64,000 bases of DNA from contig JAVHZZ010000010.1 in NCBI GenBank assembly GCA_036250195.1, positions 76,317,423-76,381,422 on the forward strand. Reading direction: 5' to 3'. Shown in pieces: positions 43,736 to 54,744 of the stretch. Each line of letters begins with the position of its first letter. Position 1 is the first letter of the stretch. The position numbers were made by a program, and so were the translations under genes. This DNA is from Mixophyes australis. Taxonomy: Eukaryota; Chordata; Amphibia; Anura; Limnodynastidae. A model generated the notes under the pieces. The model was not told the origin of the DNA and did not search any database. It saw nothing but the letters and a program-made list of their open reading frames with translations.

Positions 43736-44936
43736 CCTCTCTAAGCGACTCAGTTGCTGGATAATTTAATTGACTAATCCACCAGTTGCTTTAGCTTGTT
43801 CGTACATTGTTTTGCCCAGCTATGATTGTGCACATCTCACATTGGATTTAGATCTGATATTTATTATTAAATAAATGTAATGCTTTTATATATTTCTTAC
43901 TGCAATTAAATATTTTTTATTAATAACTAATATTCAAATAAGGTGATATAAATTTGTTCCTTTTCTACTAAGAAATGAAAAGAGAGCAGACTCCCATTTT
44001 TTGGCAGCTGCTCTATATCCTCATTTTTTTGTATACATATATGTAGTGGACAAAGTAGCCTGGTGTAGGGTACCACCACACTTCTACTGACATCACTGTA
44101 AAACTATGTAATTCCATCCACTTCTAAATTTCCATACCACCACTTCAAAACGTGCTAAGGCTTCATGAGCAACATTGTCTAAGGTAATGTGAGCATGGAA
44201 AAACATAATCAACAACAGGCAATGCTTTAGGATTTTGATATCCTTACATTAATTTAAAGTACAAGGTAAAATCCCCACTTCATACTCTAATACACTGAAA
44301 CTACACATTAAACTATCCCCCATGCACTAGTAAAATGTACTGTGGCAAGAGCCCGCTACTGCAGAAGCACACGCGAACAACTTCTTCCTTTTTATGTAGT
44401 TTTATTGTCAGGATGGTAAATGTTTTGACACCGTATACTTGCACAGCAATCATGAAGACCCTAAACACTAGCTATACATAGACCAGCTCTCTCTCAGGAC
44501 CAGCCAGCTTTCCCAGCGTTGGTCTCAGTGAACAAATGGCACAAACAAGCTTTTATACATGATACTCCTCCCCCAGCCTTGGCTTGATGGACAGGTGACA
44601 CACCCACCTTCTCTTTAAGCGAAAACGCCCATCACTGGCTCTGTTTCAACTAACAGACACACCCTGTCTGTTTGCTGAGAGGAAGCAGCTTTTAAATCAT
44701 GTAAGTTAACCAACTTTAAACTACACATAAGTCTTTACTTGGTTTAACCTGAATCTAGGTGCATAACTGCGCCAATGTCTTACTCTGCTTGTATGTTTTG
44801 TTGGCATCTTGTCAGATAAATGCCTCCCTTTGTTACAGTACCTACATACAGCACTACAGACCCACACATTACACTGTACCCCACTTTGTGCCAACATCTT
44901 TACTATGTGCCGGACTGGCTACACTAAATCACATAC
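43736..44936. other. Intergenic, nothing recognised
   Basis: No feature I can name; long AT-rich stretch then repeat-like but unassigned sequence. Confidence 0.35.
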
Positions 44937-45179
44937 TATACCTCCCAACTGATCAAAATAGGGACAATGTGAGGACATTGGCAGCCCCATTACCCCCAAC
45001 CTTCCTCCATTCCCCTAGAAACACCTTTAAATGCACATGTCCAGTGGTAGGTGCACAAGGCACCTGATAGCAGGGCACATCTCCAAATTATCATGGAATT
45101 GTGAAAAAAGTCCTGATCAGTGGGACAACCCCCTCAAATCGGGACTGTCCCACCTGAATTGAGACAGTTGGAAGATATG
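44937..45179. mobile_element. Fold-back MITE, ends TATACCTCCCAACTG
   Basis: tatacctcccaactgatca mirrors gacagttggaagatatg; inner atagggacaatg / atcgggactgtccc. Similar in plan to the element at 4129 but the duplication is unclear. Confidence 0.5.
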
Positions 45180-45734
45180 CATATACAAATACTATACATT
45201 CCATTATGACCCCCACTTCAAGGAGTGCTATCTAAAACCACATCAAACCCCACATAAAAACACTGCTGACTACTAGTTATAGTAACTGGTATATACACCA
45301 CCAAACCTCCACATTCCTGTATGCCCTCCTCTGTCAACACTAAACAGCATATATTACATTGTACCATATACTCTCTAGACTGATGCCCATATTCACATCC
45401 CTTAATAAACCCACATTACACTATGCCCCCACTGTCTACAGTACAGAAGCACCCTTACACAAACAATTTAATATTATTCTATGTATTTTATCTATAAACT
45501 ATCTCACATTAACTTGTGTATCCATTGTATGGTAAACTAAAGGCCCTGCACACACCTGTAAACCCTCACACATTACTTTCTGCAACAGCACCCATAGAAG
45601 TTTCACTATATATATCTCCAAACACAGACCACTAAACAATACACAAAAAAATGCTCCCTACTGTCAATATTAACTTCCTTATACATGCTACAAAACCTCC
45701 CACAGTATACTACTGTGTTCATAAACATTCCATT
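45180..45734. other. Intergenic, nothing recognised
   Basis: A- and C-rich sequence with many cccac/acacc words. No feature seen. Confidence 0.35.
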
Positions 45735-46590
45735 ATTATTATTATTAATTTTTATTTATAGGGCGCCACAAAGTATCCGTAGCGCCGTACAAGGACAAAC
45801 AATGGCACAGTACAAGGTGAAACAGCACAGTACAAGTAACAGTAAGCACTATAACTCTGGGGGCTCAGGCACAGCATGAAAGAGAGGGAGGGAGGGGAAA
45901 AGTGAGTACAGGCAGGTAACTATGGCCCAAGAGGGTGGGCACGGATGACAGGTTGAGAGTCACTGAGGGGAGCGGAGAGAAGCGAGAGGAGACAGAGGGC
46001 AGAGGGACTGAGAGGAGGTGAGCTGAGTAGCTGGAGAGTGCAGTTAAAAGTGATGGAAACAGGAGGTAGGAGAGCCCTGCTCAAAGGAGCGAACAATCTA
46101 AAGGGAGGGGAAGACAGACAGACACATAGATGAGACGGAGAGACGGGAGAAACGGAGACGGAGTCGAGGAAGGGGGAGAAGGGAAGAAAGGATGAGAAAG
46201 AGAGGTAGCCGACCGGTGGGAGTTTAGGCATGAGACTGGAAGGCTTTAAAAGGAAAAGGTGGGTTTTTAATGTTCGTTTGAAAGAGGACAGATTAGGGGA
46301 AGTTCTGATGGAGCGGGGGAGCTTGTTCCAATGGAGGGGAGCGGTGCGGGAGAAGTCTTGGATAGCTGTGTGCTTCTCACTGAATGTTGGGCGTGACTTC
46401 ATCACAGGATGCAGAGGGGGCAGAGTGAGGGGATGCAGAGGGAGCAGAGTGAGGGGATTTTTTTTTAAACTTTCTCTGTGAAACTTCCTGGTATCATTGC
46501 ACTCGTCCCATTCCTCCGCCTTCTTTACTGCACAAGAAAAGAAAGAAGTGGTACTACTGCACAAGATCTGTCGTACGGTATTAACCTGTA
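45735..46590 (-). pseudogene. Non-LTR retrotransposon (L2/Rex-like) 3' end
   Basis: On minus the frame 46594-45920 includes DFSRTAPLHWNKLPRSIRTS then PNLSSFKRTLKTHLF. This is the pattern found at the very C-terminus of L2/CR1/Rex-type reverse transcriptase ORFs (FS..AP.LWN.LP..IR....L..FK..LKTHLF; family knowledge). Downstream on minus the sequence ends gcgctacggatactttgtgg, cgccctataaataaa and (AAT)n, a LINE tail. Reverse transcriptase proper is missing, so this is a 5'-truncated dead copy. The following low-complexity residues are not part of the conserved domain. Confidence 0.65.
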
Positions 46591-46594
46591 CCAA

Positions 46595-47282
46595 TAACCA
46601 AAATCAGGAGGTGACACTACTTAAATTATAATATCTACATACGACAGTTTCACTTACTGCAAACAGCACTTTGCTAATGGTCAACTCAATTAGCATTAAT
46701 AGGATTAAGAGATTACACATGTATGCAGCATTTATAAGGCTCTCACTCTTACCAATCTTACCACAAGCAAAGTTGACATTTTTGTTTCTCTGCTGATGCT
46801 TCAACCATCTTGTTTTGTCTCTTTACCTATTCAGGCTCGTCCCTCACAATTCTACCCTCTCCAACCATCAACTTCAACTTCGTCCCTCGTGACCCATGCT
46901 CTCAAGACTAAGAAAGTTGGCTGAACATGATGTGTCTCTGATAGCTTCCACAGCCAACTCATTCTCTGCTGGGAGTAAAATAACAGACTGTACTGATGAA
47001 GTGATAATGAAAATGGGTCAATAGGTTGTTACCTGAGCCCATGGCTTACTGTGCAGTGGTTGCGGTGCTGTGACACAGGTTTTGTGGATTAAGTTAAGCA
47101 GCACCATCATATTCCTCCTGGACATTGGTGGTAGCATGAAAAACTTAGTGTCTGTGGCAGCAGACCAGATTATAAACGGTGACCCCTGCAGTGAGTCTTT
47201 TAGGGGATATGAGAGTCGATTAGCAGGGTAAGTCAACAACAGGACCTGACAGTATCCCCCTCCTTCCAATGTAAGTAAATCT
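46595..47282. other. Unassigned, possible old LTR at the right
   Basis: No gene. 47252-47270 reads, on minus, a purine tract (ggaaggagggggatac) directly before TGTCAGGTCC, like a polypurine tract and LTR start. The LTR's other end is not located. Confidence 0.35.
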
Positions 47283-47448
47283 GGGGGTAAATCTATCAAG
47301 CCGCATCAAGTGATGTTGCCTGTAGCAACCAATCAGATTCTAGCTGTCATTTTGTAGACGGTACTAAATAAATGATAACTAGAATCTGATTGGTTGCTAT
47401 AGGCAACATCTCCACTTTTACAAACCCGTAGCTTGATATATTTATCCC
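47283..47448. mobile_element. Fold-back MITE, family TTTACTAAGCTGCGGG, left arm damaged
   Basis: Right arm ggcaacatctccacttttac and the inner caaccaatcagattctagct are intact, but part of the left arm is deleted after tcaagccgcat. It is inserted between the Gypsy relic and its presumed 3' LTR. Confidence 0.75.
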
Positions 47449-47489
47449 ATGGTGTGTGAATATCTGTTTTAGGTTCCTGAGATCTTTCA

Positions 47490-47875
47490 GCCACATTCTA
47501 TCCTTTCCATTTGTCAAGATATTGAAGTTGGCCTTTGACCTTGTAGAAGTCCAGGATTTCCACCACAATATATTCTAGTTGTTTCTGGACTGGAGTCAGT
47601 TGTCGAGCTATTGGAGGATTTAGGGACAGGTGTACAGGATTTAGGAAGGACACATGAAACATTGGATGTAGCTTTTGCATCAAATTAGGAAACTGAAGTT
47701 CAAATTTAACAGCGGAGAGTTTCTTTAAGATATTAGAAGAACCAATGTAGCATCTGGGCATAGCTGAGAGCTGATATCTTGCTCAATATTGATATATGTT
47801 CTGAGATACTGCTCCAAGGTCGGGTGTACTCGTTCCATTTGTCTGTTGGACTATAAATGATAGGTAGTAGATAAG
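47490..47875 (-). pseudogene. Gypsy integrase C-terminus/chromodomain relic
   Basis: On minus, 47875-47780 reads SNRQMERVHPTLEQYLR with an in-frame stop, a decayed form of the integrase segment SNGQTERVNQ.LEQYLR. It runs after a deletion into KKLSAVKFELQFPN, then HPMFHVSFLNPVH and finally YIVVEILDFYKVKG...YLDKWKG, the integrase tail and chromodomain. Frames differ and about 100 residues are missing. It is unrelated in detail to the intact element at 22248. Confidence 0.75.
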
Positions 47876-49640
47876 TATCTCTTTAATCGAAGCATATAAA
47901 AAAATGCTTTCCGAGGCTGCACTGCTTTATCCCATAGTTTGCGGTTCAAGTCCAGCAACATCATCTTTCTCCTGGTGGTGGTGACACAAAAAACTATGCT
48001 ATATAATGTGGCAGCAACAGTGCCATGGTAGAAAGCATGATTTTAAATGGTGACACCTACATGCTATCAATGAAGCTTTCAGTACATTTGAAACTCTCAC
48101 AGCAGGGTCAGAGACTATGGCAATAAAGGCTGGATAAACTCCCGTCACCATGTAAGTATGTGCACTGCTGGATACTGGCTGGAAAATGTATCATCCTGAA
48201 GGACATCACAGTGAAATCTAACAGCCCAATCAGGGTGATAAATTCTGTTCTCTCCTGAGCCTCCCTTGCAAAGGTATCTTCCAACATTCCTTACTTAAGT
48301 CCAGGTTTCCCCCCAGCTGGTCCACTAACTTGTCTATTCATGATGACTGTCCATGATAGTTGCAGACACATATTTAACTGGTGGTAGTTAATGCTAAACA
48401 GTGGTCCAGGCCTTCTTAGGCACCAAGACTGCACTACTGGACCTCAGGGTGCACCTGATATACTGGCAAATATGAGATCGCATAGTAACTTCAGTCCAGG
48501 GATTACTTACTTTGTGAAGATTTTTAGGATCGCCTATGATCCATGCCAATCATAGCGGAGTCGTTCCAGTGGGTAGAGTTAGATACAGTTATCCCAAGCC
48601 TAGCAGAACCAGAGAGTGGTTTATCAACATCAATTTTACCCCTAGATTTCACAAAGTGGTAGCCCTGGTACCCATAGCTGTTAAACATATAGACCATGCC
48701 CTTGTGGGCATATTTGGCCAGTTGGGGTTCCATCCAGTGGTAGTCAGCCACCATGGGCACCCATTTCAGGGGAACTGATGCAGACATTATCGTAAAAATG
48801 TAGGCTCTAATCACTTTGCAGTTGGATGGTCAAACAATTGTTGTGTGTGTATGTCCACTCAGAAGGGAAAGATTGAAAGTTGTTAGATCTAAAATTCTGA
48901 CCCAAGTCTGCCTGTGGTGTCAAGTATATCTGGGAGCGCTTCAATCAGCTGGAGAGAATTGACACAGACCAAGTTCTGTATACAAGGAATATTCTCTAGT
49001 TTATTGATACAAAGATACAAGTTTTTATAGCCTACTGGATAAATGAATCCTACGTCATTAGCATACAAGTCTATGAGAAGCGCTACTGATTAACTTTTCT
49101 CACGTATTCTTGAGATGTTTACTTTCTCCCCCTTCTAAGGACAGATGAGCCTATTATTTTTATCTCAAGGGGAGCTGGAGGTATGCTATGTCCAACATCA
49201 AGGGCACAGCTCCCATACTACGAGCCGAATATGAAAATGTCTATTGTTTTCATATCTTGATACATTATTTTGGTGTTCTCTTTGTCAGATTAACTATAAG
49301 GCCATAGGCTCACATCTTGTAAGACTGCAAATCAGCAGAAAAATGAATAATCTTTTTTAGCAAATAATATTTCCATGCAAATTACAATAAAATGGCTGAA
49401 CAAAGGCTTTATGAGGCCTTAACAAAAAAATCATATTTAACAAAGTGATCCTTGTAGCAGCTACTTATCACAAGGTACAGCAGGAATCCCCCAGCCGCTC
49501 CTCATTCATGTTGCTATATGGCCTAAAGGTCAGAGGAACACTGGATTGAGTCCGAGAGAGCTGGGAAAGGAAATTTAACTCACACCAGGACCCCATTATC
49601 AACTATGTAGAATAGGTAAGTGAACATTTATGGTGCTTGA
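47876..49640. other. Decayed region of the Gypsy relic, unassigned
   Basis: Expected position of reverse transcriptase if the relic is continuous, but I find no RT motif. The segment near 48020-48120 resembles 47130-47230 (attttaaatggtgacacc vs attataaacggtgacccc), suggesting an inserted LTR copy. Confidence 0.3.
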
Positions 49641-49645
49641 CGGAG

Positions 49646-50242
49646 CTAACCTTCTCCAACCTTTATGTAGCACAGGTTACAATCGACATTCCTGAGAGCT
49701 ACATGTAGAACAGAAGGTCCTAGTACCAGTCCCACTAGACCCAAGAGCAGATCCACTCCTATGCTCATGGACATCAAGTGCAAGATAGAACTAGACCCCA
49801 GTTCACTAAGAAGCACCCATCTGATATCCCATCTTGTTGATATGGTCACTTCTAGGAACTGGTGTTCATCATTACAATAATTCACAGGTTCTTGGCATTG
49901 GAAGCACATTGGTAATCCATCAGGTGATTGAGTTGTGGTTTTGTGCTGGCTGCCTTAACAAGAGGAGGTCCATGGGTTTGGTCTGTCTGCCATCACTGCA
50001 TTGTGAGGTTTGCCGGCTGAATAATTGCGGCTCAGGACAACTCTTCCACTAAGGTGGTTGTCAGATCCTGGAGTGTATCTTAGGTGAGGCTGGTTGGACA
50101 AATAAACTGCCAGACTGGCTACTTGCTCAAGACTAACTGGCTTCTTGCCTGCCACCCGATCCCATATCTCTGGAGCTACTTTGAACAGAAATTGTTCCAA
50201 AATAATCAGGACCATGATGCGGACAACCTCAGTGGCTCCCAT
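49646..50242 (-). pseudogene. Gag relic with SCAN-like segment
   Basis: On minus the stretch 50242-49955 contains LIILEQFLFKVAPEIWDRVA then GKKPVSLEQVASLAVYL. The pattern EQFL...P..W......P.S.E.A..LA resembles the SCAN domain and the Gag proteins of Gmr1-like Gypsy elements from which SCAN derives (family knowledge). The next frame (49909-49646) ends with CFQCQEP, a possible broken zinc knuckle. Stops break the frame. Confidence 0.5.
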
Positions 50243-50336
50243 CTCTTTGAGCCCCTGAGAACAGGACAGGCATAGTTGATTCGCAAACTGGTGTAGGTAT
50301 TGTGCCTACTCTTGGTGGTAAGGGCTAGGTGATCCC

Positions 50337-50600
50337 ACCTCTACCACCAAATGTCACTGTACCAAGCATGGGATGCTCTCACTAAATAAACACTGCCAGT
50401 TAAATGTTTATTTTTTTGTAGTGCAGTGTGTGCCACAGAGAGCAGTGTTTAGCTTCACAGAACAGGACAGGTTCTTTCTGGCGTGAATAGTCTGTGAACC
50501 AATTGAGCCTATGCTGAATGATAACATTGTATCATTCCCTGCCCATATTTGTCACTAATTGCCTTTTGTTCTAAGCAAGCCTCGCTTATTACATTTCACA
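50337..50600 (-). repeat. Presumed 5' LTR and primer site of the Gypsy relic
   Basis: On minus, ...TTGGTACAGTGACA ends an LTR-like stretch and is followed by TTTGGTGGTAGAGGTGGGAT, a TGG-starting candidate primer site. The other LTR end would be near 50594 (plus view tttcaca). No sister LTR found, so the limits are tentative. Confidence 0.4.
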
Positions 50601-50615
50601 AATATTAATATAGAT

Positions 50616-50762
50616 CAGTGTTGGCTAACCTGTGACACTCCAGGTGTTGTGAAACTACAAGTCCCAGCATACCCTTCCATCAATAAGCTGCTATATATTG
50701 GCAAAGCATGCTGGGACTTGTAGCTTCACAACACCTGGAGTGTCACAGGTTAGCCAACACTG
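50616..50762. mobile_element. hAT-type fold-back MITE
   Basis: CAGTGTTGGCTAACC ... GGTTAGCCAACACTG, arms with tgtgacactccaggtgttg. Flanks atatagat and ctatagat (7 of 8). Sister of 11464 and 51068. Confidence 0.88.
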
Positions 50763-51059
50763 CTATAGATGCTATACTGCACTCTCGTTTAAAGGAAAAA
50801 CCCACCAACCGCTGATAATGGTTATATTAATTTAAACATAATTAACACTTCCTTAGCATTTGCAAACTAGCAAATGTGACTCATGCCTCAATGATATCTG
50901 AATTCCCAAGTAAAGCAACGGGCTGCATTCTCAATAGCAATGGCTAAAACACTACATAGCTGCCTCCACAGTGTGTAGGAGACAAGTGCTGCGCTGCAGT
51001 TTGCTTTCTCAGGAACAAGAAGTCACGTGTGCCGTAACCAGGGTGACAATTTACGAATA
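50763..51059. other. Spacer between two sister MITEs, nothing seen
   Basis: No exon, promoter signature or repeat recognised. Confidence 0.45.
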
Positions 51060-51067
51060 GTTTATTC

Positions 51068-51215
51068 CAGTGTTAGCTAACCTGTGACACTCCAGGTGTT
51101 GTGAAACTACAAGTCCCAGCATACCCTTCCAGCAATCTGCTGCTATATATTGGCAAAGCATGCTGGGAATTGTAGTTTCACAAACACCTAAAGTGTCACA
51201 GGTTAGCCAACACTG
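51068..51215. mobile_element. hAT-type fold-back MITE with perfect 8-bp duplication
   Basis: CAGTGTTAGCTAACC ... GGTTAGCCAACACTG; gtttattc at 51060-51067 and 51216-51223. Lies about 190 bp upstream of the X-box promoter. Confidence 0.88.
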
Positions 51216-51389
51216 GTTTATTCCATAGTATCCGCATGACATTATATGCTATTAATACATAGATAACTGACAATACGCCTACTCTGAAGCGAGTACTGAC
51301 ATGTTTAATCACTGAGGTTTGCTAAGCGCAGGTACATCCGCTCAGTTCTCCCCATCCTTACTCCGCACTTGGTATGATCCTTATAGACC

Positions 51390-51680
51390 CTTTACCCGCC
51401 CTCTCCGTCTCCATGGTAACCAGGGAACCTTACCAAGCGCCGTGACGTCAGACCAAGGCGGGCCGTACTGCTAGCATGATGTCACCACCTCCAGCTGTGA
51501 CCCCGGAAGCAGATCCCCTAGTGTTGGTGGTTTCCGGACGCCGATTGTCACTGTTGGGCCCATCAAACGAAATATGCAGTGAGAAGACCCCGGAGGGTGA
51601 GTGACAGTGTGATGTGAGACCCGTCAAACGTGTGCAGCGTGACGTCACGTGCAGAGACCGCCGGTGTGGTGACGTCAGTT
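51390..51680 (+). promoter_or_regulatory. CpG-rich promoter with RFX X-box and three CREs
   Basis: GTCTCCATGGTAACC at 51407-51421 is a near-ideal RFX X-box (family consensus like GTTGCCATGGCAAC). Perfect CREs TGACGTCA lie at 51443-51450, 51640-51647 (overlapping CACGTG) and 51670-51677. No TATA box. X-boxes are typical of cilium genes and CREs of ATF/CREB targets; which factor acts here is inference. The first CRE is 26 bases before the proposed start codon. Confidence 0.7.
51476..51596 (+). CDS. First coding exon of unidentified gene
   Basis: Starts at ATG 51476 (a second in-frame ATG follows directly) and stays open to a perfect donor GG|GTGAGT at 51597; ends with one base over. Encodes MMSPPPAVTPEADPLVLVVS then GRRLSLLGPSNEICSEKTPE. 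CpG-rich, in front of a strong promoter, and GC-richer than the surroundings, so likely real. No signal peptide or domain recognised. The X-box suggests, but does not show, a ciliary role. Antisense open frames here are shadows. Confidence 0.55.
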
Positions 51681-52161
51681 ATACTAGTTCGTCACCCCTT
51701 CAAGGCAGCACTGCTCGGGGTGAAGTCCATTAACCTCTCACCCTCAGACAGTTATGTGGTTTCTGCTCCTAATTAGTATGTCGTCACATATCAGCGCCTC
51801 AGCGAGATCACCCAGAGTGTATAACATTAATCCCTGTCTTGCTGGAGTTTTAGGACGTCCTTGTCTTAACACAGTCTATTATATATATTATAATACTTAA
51901 TATAATTTGCTGACTTTAGGCCAGCAAGGATGTCCTGGACTGGTGTGCTAGGTTACTTTGTTGATTGTTTGGAGAAGTACTCCTCTAAATCAAGCTTAGA
52001 CTAGCTGGGACTTGTAGTTCCACAGTATCTGCAGAGCCATAGGTTTTCAAGTGTAATTTATAGTTATCTTCAATCTACATCTAGTACATACATGTTGCCA
52101 TAGCACAAATATCTTAGTTATACAAAACTGGCTCTTTGTAAAGCACAGTGAATGCATGTAG
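51681..52161. other. Presumed first intron, nothing recognised
   Basis: After the promoter region the sequence becomes AT-rich. No feature seen. Confidence 0.4.
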
Positions 52162-52502
52162 AGGGCAACACGGTGGCTAAGTGGTTAGCACTTCTGCCTT
52201 ACAGCACTGGGGGTCATGAGTTCAATTCACGTCCATGGTCTTATCTGTGTGGAGTTTGTATGGCATCCCCATGTTTACGTGGGTTTCCTCCAGGTGGTCC
52301 GGTTTCCTCCCACACTCCAAAAACATACAAGTAGGTTAATTGGCTGCTATCAAAATTGACCCTAGTCTCTGTCTGTCTGTCTGTCTGTGTGTGTGTTAGG
52401 GAATTTAGACTGTAAGCCCCAATGGGGCAGGGACTGATGTGAATGAGTTCTCTGTACAGCGCTGCAGAATTAGTGGCGCTATATAAATAAATGGTGATGA
52501 TG
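52162..52502 (+). repeat. tRNA-derived SINE
   Basis: Full-length + copy: box A gtggctaagtggttagc, box B region gagttcaattcacg, (CTGT)n near 52370, tail ggcgctatataaataaatgg. Confidence 0.88.
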
Positions 52503-52908
52503 TAGAGTACTACCTATATTTGTAAAATGTTCAGAGCCATCAAGATAAATTAAATGTGTATTGTGTGCATCACATGCGAACACATCCCTCTGCTATGCTG
52601 TATTCTTTTTCAGTATCTTATTAATATTTGAGGCAGTGCTACATGTTGTTTTTCCCAGCAGATTGATAGGGTCCACAGGGTGTTAAACCCACAAAATGTA
52701 TGAACAGGTCCTTTTTAAGTATAAAACCCTTCACAGGTTCATAACTGTTTGGTTCTTACATTCAGTATAATCATATTTATCCTTTGTATTATATAGTCTA
52801 TGACTTTGGTTTGGTATATGTGAGGCTTTGTGCATGCCCAAATACATAATTTAAACAAAAGGATGTTTATACTGCATAATTCTTTTCGTTAAATACAATC
52901 TTTTCCAG

Positions 52909-52982
52909 TGCTTTTCTTTGTGAACAAACAGTCAGTCATCAGCCAGGGGTTGGATAAAGGGAGCTGTTTGTTAACTCTTTAA
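52909..52982 (+). CDS. Candidate second exon of the unidentified gene
   Basis: Acceptor tcttttccag ends at 52908. With the G left from the first exon the frame reads VLFFVNKQSVISQGLDKGSC then LLTL and a stop at 52980-52982. Phase fits and the splice site is reasonable, but the exon is short, the protein would be only about 65 residues, and no poly(A) signal is obvious. Could be chance. Confidence 0.25.
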
Positions 52983-53129
52983 GCACACAGAAGACAATAT
53001 GTTTAATAATATAGCGCTTTTCTCTCAATAGGGCTCAAATAACTTTACGTATAAAGTTTAAAGAGTTCAGAAAAGATAGCTAAGCATTTGGGATTTTAGA
53101 AAATAAAGTGTGATTAATGAAATACTTGA

Positions 53130-53536
53130 GCTGGGTACACATTACAGGATTTTCATCCAGTTATCACGCTGATCACGCGATAAACAACCGTTTGGTAAGA
53201 TACCTCATTAGTGTGTACGATCCCGCGATCATGTTTTGTCGTCCGAAAGCACATCATGTCGTCTGACTTTGTAAAAATCCCGATCAACGATGGAACAATG
53301 TCGGTCAAATATGGAAGTGTGTATGCACTCACTACTAGCAGTGTAGGCAGATCTATATAGAGTGTGACGAGTCACAATCTTTTCAGCAGATGGTTATGAG
53401 AGATGAAGAGCACAGATCTGAAGGTAAATTGTATAGGTGTATACACATAAATCTGCATGCTCATCTGGACTTTGCCATTGGTAAAATCATTACAGAAAAC
53501 ACATCTGCAGTAATTTTCTGTAGTGTATAAGTCTTG
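53130..53536 (+). mobile_element. MITE, family GCTGGGTACACAC
   Basis: gctgggtacacattacagg at the left, ttctgtagtgtataagtc at the right; interior gaagagcacagatctgaagg. ttga borders both ends. About the same length as the copy at 6425. Confidence 0.7.
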
Positions 53537-53840
53537 AGTGGTAGATTGGGGGCCTTTCAGACTGTGTGCGAGGCAGCGAGCTCCAAAAATTACAAATTGT
53601 AAAATTAAAATATTGAGCCATCTGCAGGTCGAAGTGTGGAAGTATAAGGATTCAAAAGCTGCTTTTGGACCTTAGGACCCTGGTTATGTATTACTTTGAA
53701 TGCCAGTAAGTCAATCTTAAAACAAATATTTCATTTCATAGGCAGCCAGGGAAGGGAATGGAGAACAGGTGTTATGAGGAGGAAACAAGGCTTTTACAAA
53801 TATTTCATTCCTAAGGATAAGGTCACATGAGCATTTAAAG
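53537..53840. other. Intergenic, nothing recognised
   Basis: No feature seen. Confidence 0.45.
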
Positions 53841-54736
53841 CACGGTTGTCCAACCCGCGGCCCAGCATGCCTGTAAATGTGGCCCAGCAGGAGTTTAGGT
53901 TGTGGCAAGGGGGCAGCACTGAAAAAAAAAATCCTGGAAAAAAAAAAAGAAAGAAAATACTTACCTTGCGGTCACGTCAGCTGGCGCTCCGGCTCCCTCC
54001 CTGGTCTCCTCCTCCGCGTGGCGCTCGCAGTGAATGTCGGGGGTGATGTCATCACACCCGACAGCCATTGCGTAGCGCAGCACAGCGGAGTCACCCGCGC
54101 GAACTATCGGCAGCAGTGAAAGATTATCCAGTATCTTATTGTTGTTACTCTGAATTTGGACTTTCTGCACCATGCAATTATGAACTAGCTGTGTTCTCCG
54201 TATGTATCTAATATAAATATTAAGAGATGATTGTATGTTTAAAATTTAAACCATTTTAAATGTGCAGTGCTGAGTAGGGTGAAAATATCACCCACTGTTA
54301 CCCTCATCGGAGGCTGCTCCATGAGCCATTTTTCCCACCACCCTATCTTTAAATCTCTGTAGATTTCTATTAGTCCTCCTGATGCTACCTATATCGGTGA
54401 CCATTTCAAACTGGTCAATAAAAAAAATGATTCATGCGTGCAGAAAGAGAGGAAAAAAAAGTTTTTGGCATTTAATTCCCCGAACCCCACTAAGGGACAG
54501 ATACAGGTAAGTTAAATTGTAGCTGGTAATGGGACTACTGCTTTAATCATGATTCTGCAACAGGTTTCCTAACTCTTACTAACTTCATTTCCAAGTAAGT
54601 TTAATATGTTAACTATGTTTTCTATGGTTTTTTGGATGATCAGCTATCGTTAGTGTTAGTGTATTTTATGTGCGGCCCAAACCAACTCGTCGTCTTCCAA
54701 TGTGGCCCAGGGAAACTAAGAGGTTGGACACTCCTG
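53841..54736. mobile_element. hAT-like nonautonomous transposon, 0.9 kb
   Basis: Left end cacggttgtccaacccgcgg, right end aggttggacactcctg, inverted at the tips, with tgcggccc / gtggccca blocks next to each. Flanks atttaaag and atctaaag (7 of 8). No transposase frame; the centre includes a GC-rich patch. Confidence 0.75.
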
Positions 54737-54744
54737 ATCTAAAG

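Noticed and set aside
45920..46250. C-terminal half of the minus open frame as a Ser/Pro-rich protein
   Set aside because: Past the LINE C-terminal motif the frame is low complexity and probably the LINE 3' UTR.
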